DNA of 64,000 nt from Actinomycetaceae bacterium. Lineage in GTDB: Bacteria > Actinomycetota > Actinomycetes > Actinomycetales > Actinomycetaceae. Shown here piece by piece: positions 7,345-14,819 of this stretch. The notes beneath the pieces were generated by a model. It worked only from the letters and a program-made list of their open reading frames with translations. It ran no database searches and was not told the DNA's origin. The stretch covers positions 1 through 64,000 of the forward strand of contig JAUNLF010000006.1 of NCBI GenBank assembly GCA_030532405.1, given 5' to 3'. Every line of letters begins with the position of its first letter. Position 1 is the first letter of the stretch. The translations under genes and the position numbers were made by a program.

Positions 7345-7639
7345 GGACGCGCACGGTGTGCGCGCGGTTTTTTCTTAGTGGTTTTTTCCTGCTGGCTTTC
7401 CACTCTACGACGCGCGGCAGTGTTGCCAAACGCTACGCGTTCAAGCACGCGGAGGCTTTCGCGGCATAAACCACTTCGCTTGCGCTTCGTTATTTATTCC
7501 ACGATCCCCCGCCTACTTGCCCTGCGGGTGACAACACTGCCTTAATCGCGTCGTTATCGCTTTGCTCGCCAGCAGGCAAAAAAGAAAGTCACACCCGGCA
7601 CACAGGGAAACAAGTCCCAGCCGAACTTTAGAAAGGAAA
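7345..7639 (+). repeat. 295-bp direct repeat, copy B (structured leader)
   Basis: Second copy of the segment at 4580, 2765 bp away in the same orientation. It differs by one extra A in the terminal hairpin loop (GGGAAACAAG against GGGAACAAG). It gives the dprA-like gene its leader and ribosome binding site. The gap upstream (7278-7344) holds two more 3-nt-loop hairpins (7297-7311 and 7324-7336) and no gene. Confidence 0.9.
7596..7623 (+). promoter_or_regulatory. Conserved leader hairpin, copy 3
   Basis: CGGC-acaca-GGGA-aacaag-TCCC-a-GCCG lies 20 nt before the dprA-like ATG. It is the same hairpin as at 4831 and 5468, with a 6-nt instead of a 5-nt loop. Confidence 0.5.
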
Positions 7640-7643
7640 TAGC

Positions 7644-8339
7644 ATGACGACTCTAAACGGACTTATTGAAGGCGAGTCAGTAGCTACCTACAAGATTGAA
7701 GCAGGAGGCATTAACTGGCCAAGTGCTCTTAATGTTCTTGGAGATAAGGCGCCTAAGTCTTTGTGGGTGAAGGGGCAACTGTCGGATGCGCCACGTGTTG
7801 CGATTGTGGGTAATCGTGGGTGTAGCGTGAACGGGTTTGCCTTTGCGCGAGAGTTAGCAGGTGATCTTGCCAAGCTTGGGATAGAGATTGTTTCAGGAGG
7901 GGCTTGCTGTATTGGCACTGCCGCTCACATGGGCGCGTTGGAACACGGCCGCACGATAGCTGTCCTTGCTGGAGGCGTGGAGAATCTATACCCGAAGTCG
8001 AACTCGGACTTGTTTGCCAAGATAGCCCAACAAGGTGCGCTAGTGAGTGAGTATGAGCCGCAGTGTCCTCCTACGCGCGGATCGTTCTTGAGGCGCAATG
8101 AACTAATCGCGGCGTTGGCTGATGTCACCGTGATTGTGGACGCGTCGAGGCGGTCGGGCGCTGTGCACGTTCTTGAGATTGCGCGCAAACTTAATCGACC
8201 AACGGCGGCGGTGCCAGCTAATCCAAGCGAGGAAATGGCAGCTGGATGTAACGAAGCGATCAAGCGCGGTCATGCGCACCTAGTGACTTGTGCACGCGAC
8301 GTTATTGAGCTTCTTGATCATCAGCTAGTCACTCCTTAG
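7644..8339 (+). CDS. DprA/Smf-like DNA-processing protein
   Basis: DprA proteins bind incoming single-stranded DNA and help load RecA; plasmid copies are thought to act on transferred strands. The 231-residue protein is essentially the DprA Rossmann core: RVAIVGNRGCSVNG (about 51-64), SGGACCIGTAAHMGALE (84-100), FLRRNELIAALAD (148-160) and VIVDASRRSGA (163-173). The family's usual GIDxAAH reads CIGTAAH here, so one conserved Asp is missing. The C-terminal winged helix of full-length DprA is also missing. It sits between the duplicated leader and the mobilisation genes. Family is firm; a role in conjugation is inferred from position. Confidence 0.85.
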   Translation: MTTLNGLIEGESVATYKIEAGGINWPSALNVLGDKAPKSLWVKGQLSDAPRVAIVGNRGCSVNGFAFARELAGDLAKLGIEIVSGGACCIGTAAHMGALEHGRTIAVLAGGVENLYPKSNSDLFAKIAQQGALVSEYEPQCPPTRGSFLRRNELIAALADVTVIVDASRRSGAVHVLEIARKLNRPTAAVPANPSEEMAAGCNEAIKRGHAHLVTCARDVIELLDHQLVTP

Positions 8340-8425
8340 GTGCTAGACGTAGCGTCGACGATAGTTGAGTTCTTCGAACTTGTTGCGGAGTCAAACTCGA
8401 TTAGCTCTTAGATGCTCATATGTTT

Positions 8426-8457
8426 GTGGCCTCCAACCCGAGCGGGTTGGAGGCCAC
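8426..8457. terminator. Strong hairpin between convergent genes
   Basis: GTGGCCTCCAACCC (8426-8439) pairs perfectly with GGGTTGGAGGCCAC (8444-8457) over a 4-nt loop. It lies between dprA (+) and the 85-aa gene (-) and probably terminates both, though no T-run follows. A second dyad, CTGCGGCCGC/GCGGCCGCAG (8536-8567), lies nearer the minus-strand gene. Confidence 0.55.
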
Positions 8458-8605
8458 GACGCGATTACAAAATGAACAAAAACGGAACCGCGATGTATTG
8501 AGTCTAACTCATTGCCGCGCAAACACTGGCGCGAGCTGCGGCCGCACAATGCCATGCGCGGCCGCAGTACTTTGGCGTGATGAGATTAGTGCGTGTTGTG
8601 GAGTC

Positions 8606-8863
8606 TCACTGTTCTTGAGTGTCGTATGAGGTGGAGGCTTGCTCGATCTTCTTGACCTTGGGCAACTTGGTTGCGTCGAAGAATCCAGCAGCGAGTAGGT
8701 CACGCTTAAGCCAGCCCGCGTCGATTGCAGCTTTGTGTGCGTCCTTGTATGTAGACACGGCCGCTTCGAGTGCAACCATCGCTTCACCTAGTTCACGCAC
8801 AGCGCGTTCTTTGTTCTCATCACGGTTGAGTAGCTTGGCAACAGGATCGAACTGAGTAGTCAT
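8606..8863 (-). CDS. Small helical hypothetical protein
   Basis: The 85-residue product is predicted helical, with a heptad-like middle (ENKERAVRELGEAMVALEAAVSTYKDAHKAAI) and a Lys-rich end. It has no recognised domain. ATG 8863 is chosen because AAAGGA lies upstream at normal spacing; a longer frame starts at 8878. It is divergent from mobC across the oriT-like region, a position often taken by relaxosome accessory or regulator genes in mobilisable elements. Function unknown. Confidence 0.5.
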   Translation of the reverse strand: MTTQFDPVAKLLNRDENKERAVRELGEAMVALEAAVSTYKDAHKAAIDAGWLKRDLLAAGFFDATKLPKVKKIEQASTSYDTQEQ

Positions 8864-8911
8864 TAATTTTCCTTTCACATCGTAAAGCCCATCGTTTGAT
8901 GGCTTCGTAAG

Positions 8912-8932
8912 TTACGTAGGGTGTGCGCGCAC
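8912..8932. promoter_or_regulatory. Operator-like motif shared with the transfer operon
   Basis: The 21-bp sequence here starts TTACGTAGGGTGTGCGC and matches 18 of 21 bases of the sequence at 20740-20760 in front of the T4SS operon. An overlapping dyad GTGTGCGCG/CGCGCACAC (about 8921-8945) adds symmetry. It may be bound by a common regulator of mobilisation and transfer genes. Confidence 0.45.
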
Positions 8933-9197
8933 AAAACGCGCACACCCCCAGACCCGACCCGACCTGTTGTAACTACACGCACGTGCGGGCGTGTGAGGTG
9001 ACCTGTGCCGACGTGTTTCGCGTGCGCTTTGCGCGCACGCCCGCGCGCCACAGGCGCGGCCAATGGAAAGGGCGTAGCCCTTCGCCGTTCTCGCAAGCGC
9101 GCGAGGCGACGCGCGAAGAATGAGCGGCGGCATCTACTCGCAGTAGCTTGCAACCCGAGCCAACCAAACGCACAAGGTGCGATTACCTTGCGACCTA

Positions 9198-9290
9198 GCA
9201 CGCGCAACAGCGCGTGCGGACGCCCGGGTAGCAAGCTATATGTTATTGGTACCAATAACAGGCTTGCAGGTAGACACGGGGTTCTACCTG
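9198..9290 (+). other. Candidate origin of transfer (oriT)
   Basis: The 483-bp gap 8864-9346 holds no gene but is dense in dyads. These include GCACGCGC-aaca-GCGCGTGC (9198-9217), a perfect 20-bp palindrome TGTTATTGGTACCAATAACA (9241-9260), and CAGGTAGA-N8-TCTACCTG (9267-9274/9283-9290). A further hairpin, AAGGGC-gta-GCCCTT, is at 9068-9082. Inverted repeats directly upstream of mobC and a relaxase gene are typical of oriT; the nick site cannot be placed. Confidence 0.55.
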
Positions 9291-9346
9291 AGGCACACTA
9301 GAAGTGTGATCCCTTCGGGTCGCTTCGCTGAGGAGACTGAGACTAG

Positions 9347-9763
9347 ATGAGTGCCATGAACGATTCTGAGCGGCAGAGCGTAGCGCCGAGCGACGTTCGT
9401 CGTGCACCTCGTTCAGTTAATGGAATTCAGCGCACGTCCCTACGCGTTCATTTGACTATTAGTGAGCGCGCCCTGCTTGAAGCGAAGGCTCGCAATCGCG
9501 GTTGGTCTCTTTCGCGCACGCTCGTACACTCCGCGCTGCACCCAACGTCGGCAGAAGATATTGATTCAGACAATCTTGCTGAGGTCATTACTGATTTACG
9601 CGACTACCGCCGCAAGCTTGCTGGCATGGCGAACAATCTTAACCAGCTCACCCGCTATGCGCACTCAAAGCAGGAACTACCCAAGCAAATTGAGGACGTG
9701 CTTGGGCAGGTAGAACGTAGCGTTGATGAGATCAACTATTTGCTTGCGAGCGTGCGCCGATGA
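9347..9763 (+). CDS. MobC-like relaxosome accessory protein
   Basis: The protein should bind near oriT and help the relaxase nick DNA. Its 138 residues have a disordered N-terminus and then a ribbon-helix-helix-like segment (TSLRVHLTISERALLEAKARNRGWSL, shown in part). A helical domain with LRDYRRKLAGMANNLNQLTRYAHS follows, the signature region of bacterial MobC proteins. GAGGAG lies about 13 nt upstream; a second in-frame ATG at 9356 is possible. The stop overlaps the relaxase start by 4 nt (ATGA), so the two are translationally coupled. Confidence 0.82.
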   Translation: MSAMNDSERQSVAPSDVRRAPRSVNGIQRTSLRVHLTISERALLEAKARNRGWSLSRTLVHSALHPTSAEDIDSDNLAEVITDLRDYRRKLAGMANNLNQLTRYAHSKQELPKQIEDVLGQVERSVDEINYLLASVRR

Positions 9764-11583
9764 TCCCCAATATCGTTGATGGTGGAGACATGGGCGGCCT
9801 CATGCGCTACTTGGTTGGGCCGGGTCGCGCTAATGAGCACACCGAACCGCACCTAGTCGCCGGTTCACGCACGATCATGAACAGATGGGGCGACTGGAAT
9901 GAATTGTCCGTAGCGCAAGCAAGTGAGATAGCGAACTATCTCGACTCGTTTATGCAAGAGACCGAAAGCTATCCAACCGGGCCGATTCGCAAGTTCGATC
10001 CTGAGACAGGTAAGACCCGAGCAGTCGATTACGGGCCTAACCACGTGTGGCATTGTTCGGTGTCGCTCTCTCCTGACGAAGGCCCCCTATCGGAGGACAA
10101 GTGGGCTGCCATTGCGAGCGACTTCATGGATCAGATGGAGTTTACTTCCGCGTCGGGGAAGGCTGAGTGTAGATGGGTTGCAATCCATCACGGCGTGTCG
10201 AAGAACGGCGGCGACCACATTCATATCGCGGCCAACATTATTCGCGAGGACGGCACGCGATGGAATTTCTGGAACGATCAGCCGCGTAGCCAGCGCGCGT
10301 GCAACATGCTGGAGCACAAGTACGGGCTACGTATCCTAGAGTCGCGTGAGCACGCGCGTGGTTCTAAGTGCGATAGCGCGCAGGCGCTCAATGCCGCTAA
10401 GCGCGCAGGCAAGCCAGTCACTGATCGCGCGGCGTTGGAGACGCGGTTGCGCGCCGCATCGAAGGCGGCAGGCAATGAAGTAGAGTTCATCCGCAACGCG
10501 CGTAGCATGGGCGTGAGGTTGCGTCCGCGCTTTGCTAAGGGCCGCACCGACGTGGTGGTTGGTTACTCCGCCGCGCTACACACCAAGCCCGGTGTGAAGA
10601 CGCAATGGTATGCGGGAGGCTCGATCGCGCGAGACTTGACGCTCAGTGCATTGCGCGAGCGTTGGCCAGACACTATTGAGCACTCCAGCGAGGCAGTGAG
10701 CGCGTGGCAAGACGCTTGGAAGGGAATGCCGCTTCGCCCACAACGACGCTCTTACACTACACAAGAGTGGCAGGGGCATAAGCGCGCGTTTGAAACTTAC
10801 CGTGAGCACCTTTGCGGGGTTGATCCATCTGACCCGCTTGCACTTGCCAACGCCACTAACGATGTGGCGGGCCTTCTAGCTGCGGCCGCGCAACAGCGAG
10901 ACCTTAGTGAGGACGAGAGGCGCGCACTTGATTTCGCGGCGCGCCAAGTTGGTCGCAACGCCCAACTCAAACACCGTCCGGCCAAGCATACTGGCGCCAG
11001 TCCTTGGGTCGTGCTTGGCGCGCAACTGCTTAGCACTGCAGTTATGCCGAAGAACAGTGAGGTCAGCTACGCGCTCATGCTCGTAGCCACACTTGAGCTG
11101 GTCAAAGCATTGGCTGACTTGTACGTGCAAGCACAGCAAGCCAACACGGCTAGGGCAATGCTGCGTGATACTCGCGCCGTGTACGACTACTTGCACGCCG
11201 ATGGCGCGCCAGTGCCGCACGACTTCAACGAGCTCCAACTTAACGCACCGTTGCAACAAGACGCGCTACCCGAAAGTGTTGCAACACCTTCCGAGCCGCT
11301 CACAGTCGATGAGATTGTCGAGCCTTCGCTCGCACACGCTAGTGCGCAAGTGGACACCAAGGGTGCGGATGACTTTAACCAACAGCTACGCAAGCAGTAC
11401 CCGTGGCTGGTCATGCCTGAAGACTTCACCGGCCGCACAAGTGCTAACGGTGATCAAAGCAGGCAGTCCCGCCCCCACCTGCCTGACATGCCGCCACCAT
11501 CGACTAAGAAGAAGCGCAAGGGCTCTCACCCCCTTCCCCCACCCTTTGACCCGTTTGGGCGCGGGCAGGGTCGTGGCCGTTAG
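9760..11583 (+). CDS. Relaxase (MobA/VirD2 type)
   Basis: Nicks oriT and becomes attached to the 5' end of the transferred strand. The N-terminal domain carries HVWHCSVSLSPDEG and the metal-binding motif HHGVSKNGGDHIHI, with His143, His153 and His155. Tyr17 in MRYLVGPG is a plausible catalytic tyrosine. A helical middle follows. Residues about 410-470 hold a hydrophobic stretch (VVLGAQLLSTAVMP and on), and the C-terminus is Pro-rich and basic. At 607 residues it is typical of actinobacterial relaxases. It overlaps mobC by 4 nt and is followed by a DUF4913-like gene. The relaxase call is firm; the MOB class is not assigned. Confidence 0.9.
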   Translation: MIPNIVDGGDMGGLMRYLVGPGRANEHTEPHLVAGSRTIMNRWGDWNELSVAQASEIANYLDSFMQETESYPTGPIRKFDPETGKTRAVDYGPNHVWHCSVSLSPDEGPLSEDKWAAIASDFMDQMEFTSASGKAECRWVAIHHGVSKNGGDHIHIAANIIREDGTRWNFWNDQPRSQRACNMLEHKYGLRILESREHARGSKCDSAQALNAAKRAGKPVTDRAALETRLRAASKAAGNEVEFIRNARSMGVRLRPRFAKGRTDVVVGYSAALHTKPGVKTQWYAGGSIARDLTLSALRERWPDTIEHSSEAVSAWQDAWKGMPLRPQRRSYTTQEWQGHKRAFETYREHLCGVDPSDPLALANATNDVAGLLAAAAQQRDLSEDERRALDFAARQVGRNAQLKHRPAKHTGASPWVVLGAQLLSTAVMPKNSEVSYALMLVATLELVKALADLYVQAQQANTARAMLRDTRAVYDYLHADGAPVPHDFNELQLNAPLQQDALPESVATPSEPLTVDEIVEPSLAHASAQVDTKGADDFNQQLRKQYPWLVMPEDFTGRTSANGDQSRQSRPHLPDMPPPSTKKKRKGSHPLPPPFDPFGRGQGRGR

Positions 11584-11604
11584 TGTGCGCGCACGCTGTA
11601 CGAG

Positions 11605-11991
11605 ATGAGCATGAGCGAAGAAAATGAAATGCCCCTGTACTACCCAAACCTCGACGCGTTTGTTCGAGACTTCCTCTCGACCATCTACGACCGCGCGCTT
11701 CCTAAAGGACGAATGACTTGGTGCCCGCAATGGTGGAAGCACGCTGAGGCGGTCTACCGGTTGCAAGCCTTATGGCTGTCGTGGGAATACATGCGCGTGA
11801 ACGAAGGGCCGGTAGGCACTGTGCAGTGGCTCGTGTCGTATGCAGACCCGATTATGAATGTGCTGTTTGATAACGACGGCCCTTTCAAGGGGTGCAGTGT
11901 TGAGGGCGGACACCGTGAGCTTCGACCTCACCCCGGCGGGCGACTTCCTTGCGACCCTGCTGACTTGGACATTTTCACTCCACGTGAATAA
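11605..11991 (+). CDS. DUF4913-like plasmid protein
   Basis: The 128-residue protein has the pattern I associate with DUF4913: RMTWCPQWWKHAEAVYRLQALWLSWE, then a GTVQWLVSYADPIMNVLFDNDGPFKGC block (both shown in part). These proteins are common on actinobacterial plasmids and ICEs beside transfer genes, and their function is unknown. An in-frame ATG at 11605 and a second one two codons later are both possible. It is 21 bp after the relaxase and probably in the same transcript, which ends at the strong terminator overlapping its stop. Confidence 0.7.
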   Translation: MSMSEENEMPLYYPNLDAFVRDFLSTIYDRALPKGRMTWCPQWWKHAEAVYRLQALWLSWEYMRVNEGPVGTVQWLVSYADPIMNVLFDNDGPFKGCSVEGGHRELRPHPGGRLPCDPADLDIFTPRE

Positions 11992-12030
11992 AACAGTGGC
12001 CGACACCTTAATGTCGGCCACTGTTTTATT
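11987..12030. terminator. Bidirectional terminator
   Basis: A perfect 19-bp stem (11987-12005 with 12012-12030) closes a 6-nt loop and has TTTTATT on the right arm and the matching A-run on the left. It separates the rightward mob operon from the leftward T4SS operon and overlaps the ends of both. Confidence 0.9.
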
Positions 12031-13093
12031 ACATGCGGCGCGTTTGAGTTCGCGCTGCTGGTTTGGCTTGGGGTGCGCTTCGCGGCGCACTGGCAGTGTT
12101 CGTCTTTCGCGTAGCTTCTCTCGCGGGTCGATGTAACGCCTTATCAGCGGTCATAGCTGCTTGCACTGCCGCTGGGTCGCTACCCTTGCCTAACAGTGCT
12201 TGCGCGTGTGCTTCACGCGCACTGGCACTATCCCACGCGGCCTTCTCTCCACGTGAGGCGCTTTTCGCTTCACCGACTTCTTTGTCCACACGCTCTTGAC
12301 TTGCCTCGTCGTTATTGCCTTCGTCTGCCAACTCCACGGCCTGCGTGGCTTCTCTCTGTTCCACGCGCGCTACTTCACGCGCGTGACTTGCTTGCCCTAG
12401 CGCGATAGCGCTTTGGGTTTGCGCGGCCTTAAGGTCGGGGTAGATGTCTTTGATTCTAGCGTCCACCTGCTCACTTACCCCTAGCCAGCCAGACAGGTCG
12501 CCTCTCCATAGAGTATTAAGCCACTCTGGCGCACTGTCCTTTTGGCTCTCCACGTAGTCTAGGATCGCTTCAGCACGGTCTTGATCTACCATCTGGAAGT
12601 CGCCATCTTGGTATGCGCGGTACAGGGCTTGCTGCACCACAGGCTTTACTTCTTGGACTGTCTCGGTCTCAAGCATGGGAGCTACTTGTATTGCTTCTTC
12701 CACGCTTGGAATATCCTCCACCTCCTCGATGGGGCGACGCACATCTATATTCCAGCGTTCCTTCGCTTCACGCTCGCACCTGCGGGCTGCCAGCTCGGCT
12801 TGCGGGTCAATGTCGCTGAACCTTCGAGCGAGCCCATACACGTAGATTGCGTCGTCTTGCGTGACGCCGCTAGACCACCAATTGCGGTTGAGCGCACGCT
12901 CGTAAACCTTTTGAGCAAGCGCGCGTTCGTGATCGATCACGCGTCTGAGTGCGCGCTCTTGCTCGATAGAGGACTGCTGGGCGTTTCGCAATGCCTGCTC
13001 ACGGCGCGCGGCCATGAAACGGCCGATAACCATCGCGGCACGCCAAGCGCGAACCATTTCCGCGTTTGCCTCATTTATTACCTGATCTGCCAT
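12029..13093 (-). CDS. Coiled-coil protein, last gene of the transfer operon
   Basis: The 354-residue protein is almost wholly helical and highly charged, with long Glu/Arg/Ala-rich coiled-coil segments (about 25-75 and 215-310), an acidic Pro-containing middle, and a basic Ala/Pro/Arg tail. There is no membrane segment and no recognised enzymatic motif. The ATG follows AAAGGATT and lies 16 bp after the coupling-protein gene. Position at the end of the T4SS operon suggests a cytosolic transfer factor, perhaps acting with the coupling protein; this is inference. Confidence 0.65.
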   Translation of the reverse strand: MADQVINEANAEMVRAWRAAMVIGRFMAARREQALRNAQQSSIEQERALRRVIDHERALAQKVYERALNRNWWSSGVTQDDAIYVYGLARRFSDIDPQAELAARRCEREAKERWNIDVRRPIEEVEDIPSVEEAIQVAPMLETETVQEVKPVVQQALYRAYQDGDFQMVDQDRAEAILDYVESQKDSAPEWLNTLWRGDLSGWLGVSEQVDARIKDIYPDLKAAQTQSAIALGQASHAREVARVEQREATQAVELADEGNNDEASQERVDKEVGEAKSASRGEKAAWDSASAREAHAQALLGKGSDPAAVQAAMTADKALHRPAREATRKTNTASAPRSAPQAKPAARTQTRRM

Positions 13094-13109
13094 GGCAAGA
13101 ATCCTTTAA

Positions 13110-14819
13110 CTACTTTGTTTCCAAACTGGGCTGTTCCCAAAACGGGATCAGCCGCACCAATGTGGCTACCGCGCCCGAAGCAAACACCCACGCCCTGCCT
13201 TGGGGTAGCGCTTGCAAGTCGGACACTGTAGCTATGGGACGTTGCTGAGAGGCTTTAGAAGTGGAGTAAGACCGGCCCGAAGAAGAACTCGACACTTGGG
13301 TCGAGTCCACCCAATGCACGCCAATCAGTTCAGAGACGTTGCGCAGGAACTCCGGTTCGGATACGCCGCCGCCATAAACCTTCAAATTCGCGGCCGACCA
13401 TAGAGCCTTCATTCCCTTTTCACCCCACACGCGCTCTCCTTGACTCCACGACTGCAAAACCGTGTCCACACAAAGCCCGCGCGAACCGAAGTGAGAGTAT
13501 TGATTCGGCAACTCATTCCACCGACACACGTTGGCCGCCTCGTCCAGCTCGATCAACATAGGAGTCTTGAGCCGCCCACCCGCTTGAGTAGTTGCATACG
13601 CTGTTGCTGCCTCCACCACGGCCACGGTCAGCGGCGTGACAATCTGTGTTGCACTGCCGCGCCCTTCTTGGGACAGGCAGTAAAGCGTTTCATGGGTACG
13701 CACAAAGTCTTCGGGTTTAAACTCGGGCAGTTCTTCGGACGGGGTAACCCAGCGCATGAGGCGCGTGTTATTCAAAAAGTGCATGATTCGCACCGCGCCA
13801 CCGTAGACACTGCCGCGCGTCTCGACGGGCATACCCATGAAACCTTCCAAACTGGTCGCGGCCTTCTTGAAGTCCTCCTTCAAATACTCGTCTTTGGTCT
13901 CGCTTGCCAGTGCGCGTAGCACCAACACGGCTTCATCGTTAGTTTGATCCGACAACCACTCATGTAGTGCTGTAATTGGACGTCCCGACTTCGCGGCCGC
14001 AAGGAGCATAGGAGCTATGAGCTGGCACGACCAGCGATCCCACATGTCATTGCCGTCTTTGTTACTTGCGTCTTCGGCAGATAAGAACATGTCTGCAAGC
14101 GCGCCCGCTTGCACATAGTCAGTGACATAGGAAAGGGGGTTCCACCACCATGACTGGGTGGTGCCCGCTAGATTCTGCGGGTCAAACACCCACGCGTACT
14201 CACCCGTGGTCTGTTCGCGTCGAGCGCGAGTCTCATCCACTATGTCGCGCTTGTTAGACGTGGCTACAACCGCGCCTGGAGCTGCGAAAATGCGGGGCAC
14301 GACCCAAGAAGTAGTCTTGCCTGTACGCGGGCCTGCAATCGTGATACACACGTCCTCGAACGAAGACAACACCGCTACGTCGCCAGCCACCGTGCGACCC
14401 ACTGGGAAGCCGCGCGCACCTTCGACACCTAAACGTTCAGCCTTAGCCGCGACCGCACGTTCAGTAATTGGCTCAATGTCACGCCCGCGACCAGCCCACT
14501 GTGCGGCCTCATCACCGCGCCGCGCTTTGCCCGACTTGCGTCGCCCCACCAAAAGGACGACTGCAACTACTAGGACAAGTAGGAACACTCCTACCCCACC
14601 GATCCACCACGCCACCTGCCCCGAAGGGTCTAAACTGCCGTCAATCAAGCCAAAGACAAGGGTGAAAGGGTTCCACGACGCTTCCACACCGGTAACGAGT
14701 GCCCAAGCGTGGACGCCAAGAGTAATGACTACGGCCGCTAGGGTAGTTAAAGCGATAAAGACTGCCATGAGAATAGTGGAGGGTTCCCAAGTAGCCACAT
14801 CCTGCTTCACGCTCATCAC
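13110..14819 (-). CDS. Type IV coupling protein (VirD4/TraG-like ATPase)
   Basis: Couples the relaxase-DNA complex to the secretion channel at the membrane. Two transmembrane segments lie near residues 16-43 and 69-92. Then follow Walker A GPRTGKTT (163-170), a TSNKRDIVDET block after it, FDPQN and WNPL motifs, and Walker B MLIELDEAAN (around 410). At 569 residues it is normal length. It starts with GTG or the next ATG, overlapping the VirB4 stop (TGATG). The C-terminal Ser-rich stretch around 535-548 is low complexity. TraM/TraD-type naming is possible; the coupling role is well supported. Confidence 0.92.
   Translation of the reverse strand: MMSVKQDVATWEPSTILMAVFIALTTLAAVVITLGVHAWALVTGVEASWNPFTLVFGLIDGSLDPSGQVAWWIGGVGVFLLVLVVAVVLLVGRRKSGKARRGDEAAQWAGRGRDIEPITERAVAAKAERLGVEGARGFPVGRTVAGDVAVLSSFEDVCITIAGPRTGKTTSWVVPRIFAAPGAVVATSNKRDIVDETRARREQTTGEYAWVFDPQNLAGTTQSWWWNPLSYVTDYVQAGALADMFLSAEDASNKDGNDMWDRWSCQLIAPMLLAAAKSGRPITALHEWLSDQTNDEAVLVLRALASETKDEYLKEDFKKAATSLEGFMGMPVETRGSVYGGAVRIMHFLNNTRLMRWVTPSEELPEFKPEDFVRTHETLYCLSQEGRGSATQIVTPLTVAVVEAATAYATTQAGGRLKTPMLIELDEAANVCRWNELPNQYSHFGSRGLCVDTVLQSWSQGERVWGEKGMKALWSAANLKVYGGGVSEPEFLRNVSELIGVHWVDSTQVSSSSSGRSYSTSKASQQRPIATVSDLQALPQGRAWVFASGAVATLVRLIPFWEQPSLETK

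Noticed and set aside
7215-7545. ORFs on both strands within the 295-bp repeat and its flank
   Set aside because: Arg-rich frames through hairpin and repeat DNA; the matching frame in copy A at 4580 is not maintained as a gene, and there is no ribosome binding site.
12581-13231. 216-aa plus-strand ORF in the transfer operon
   Set aside because: Antisense to the coiled-coil and coupling-protein genes, no ribosome binding site, Leu/His/Cys-rich composition without domains.
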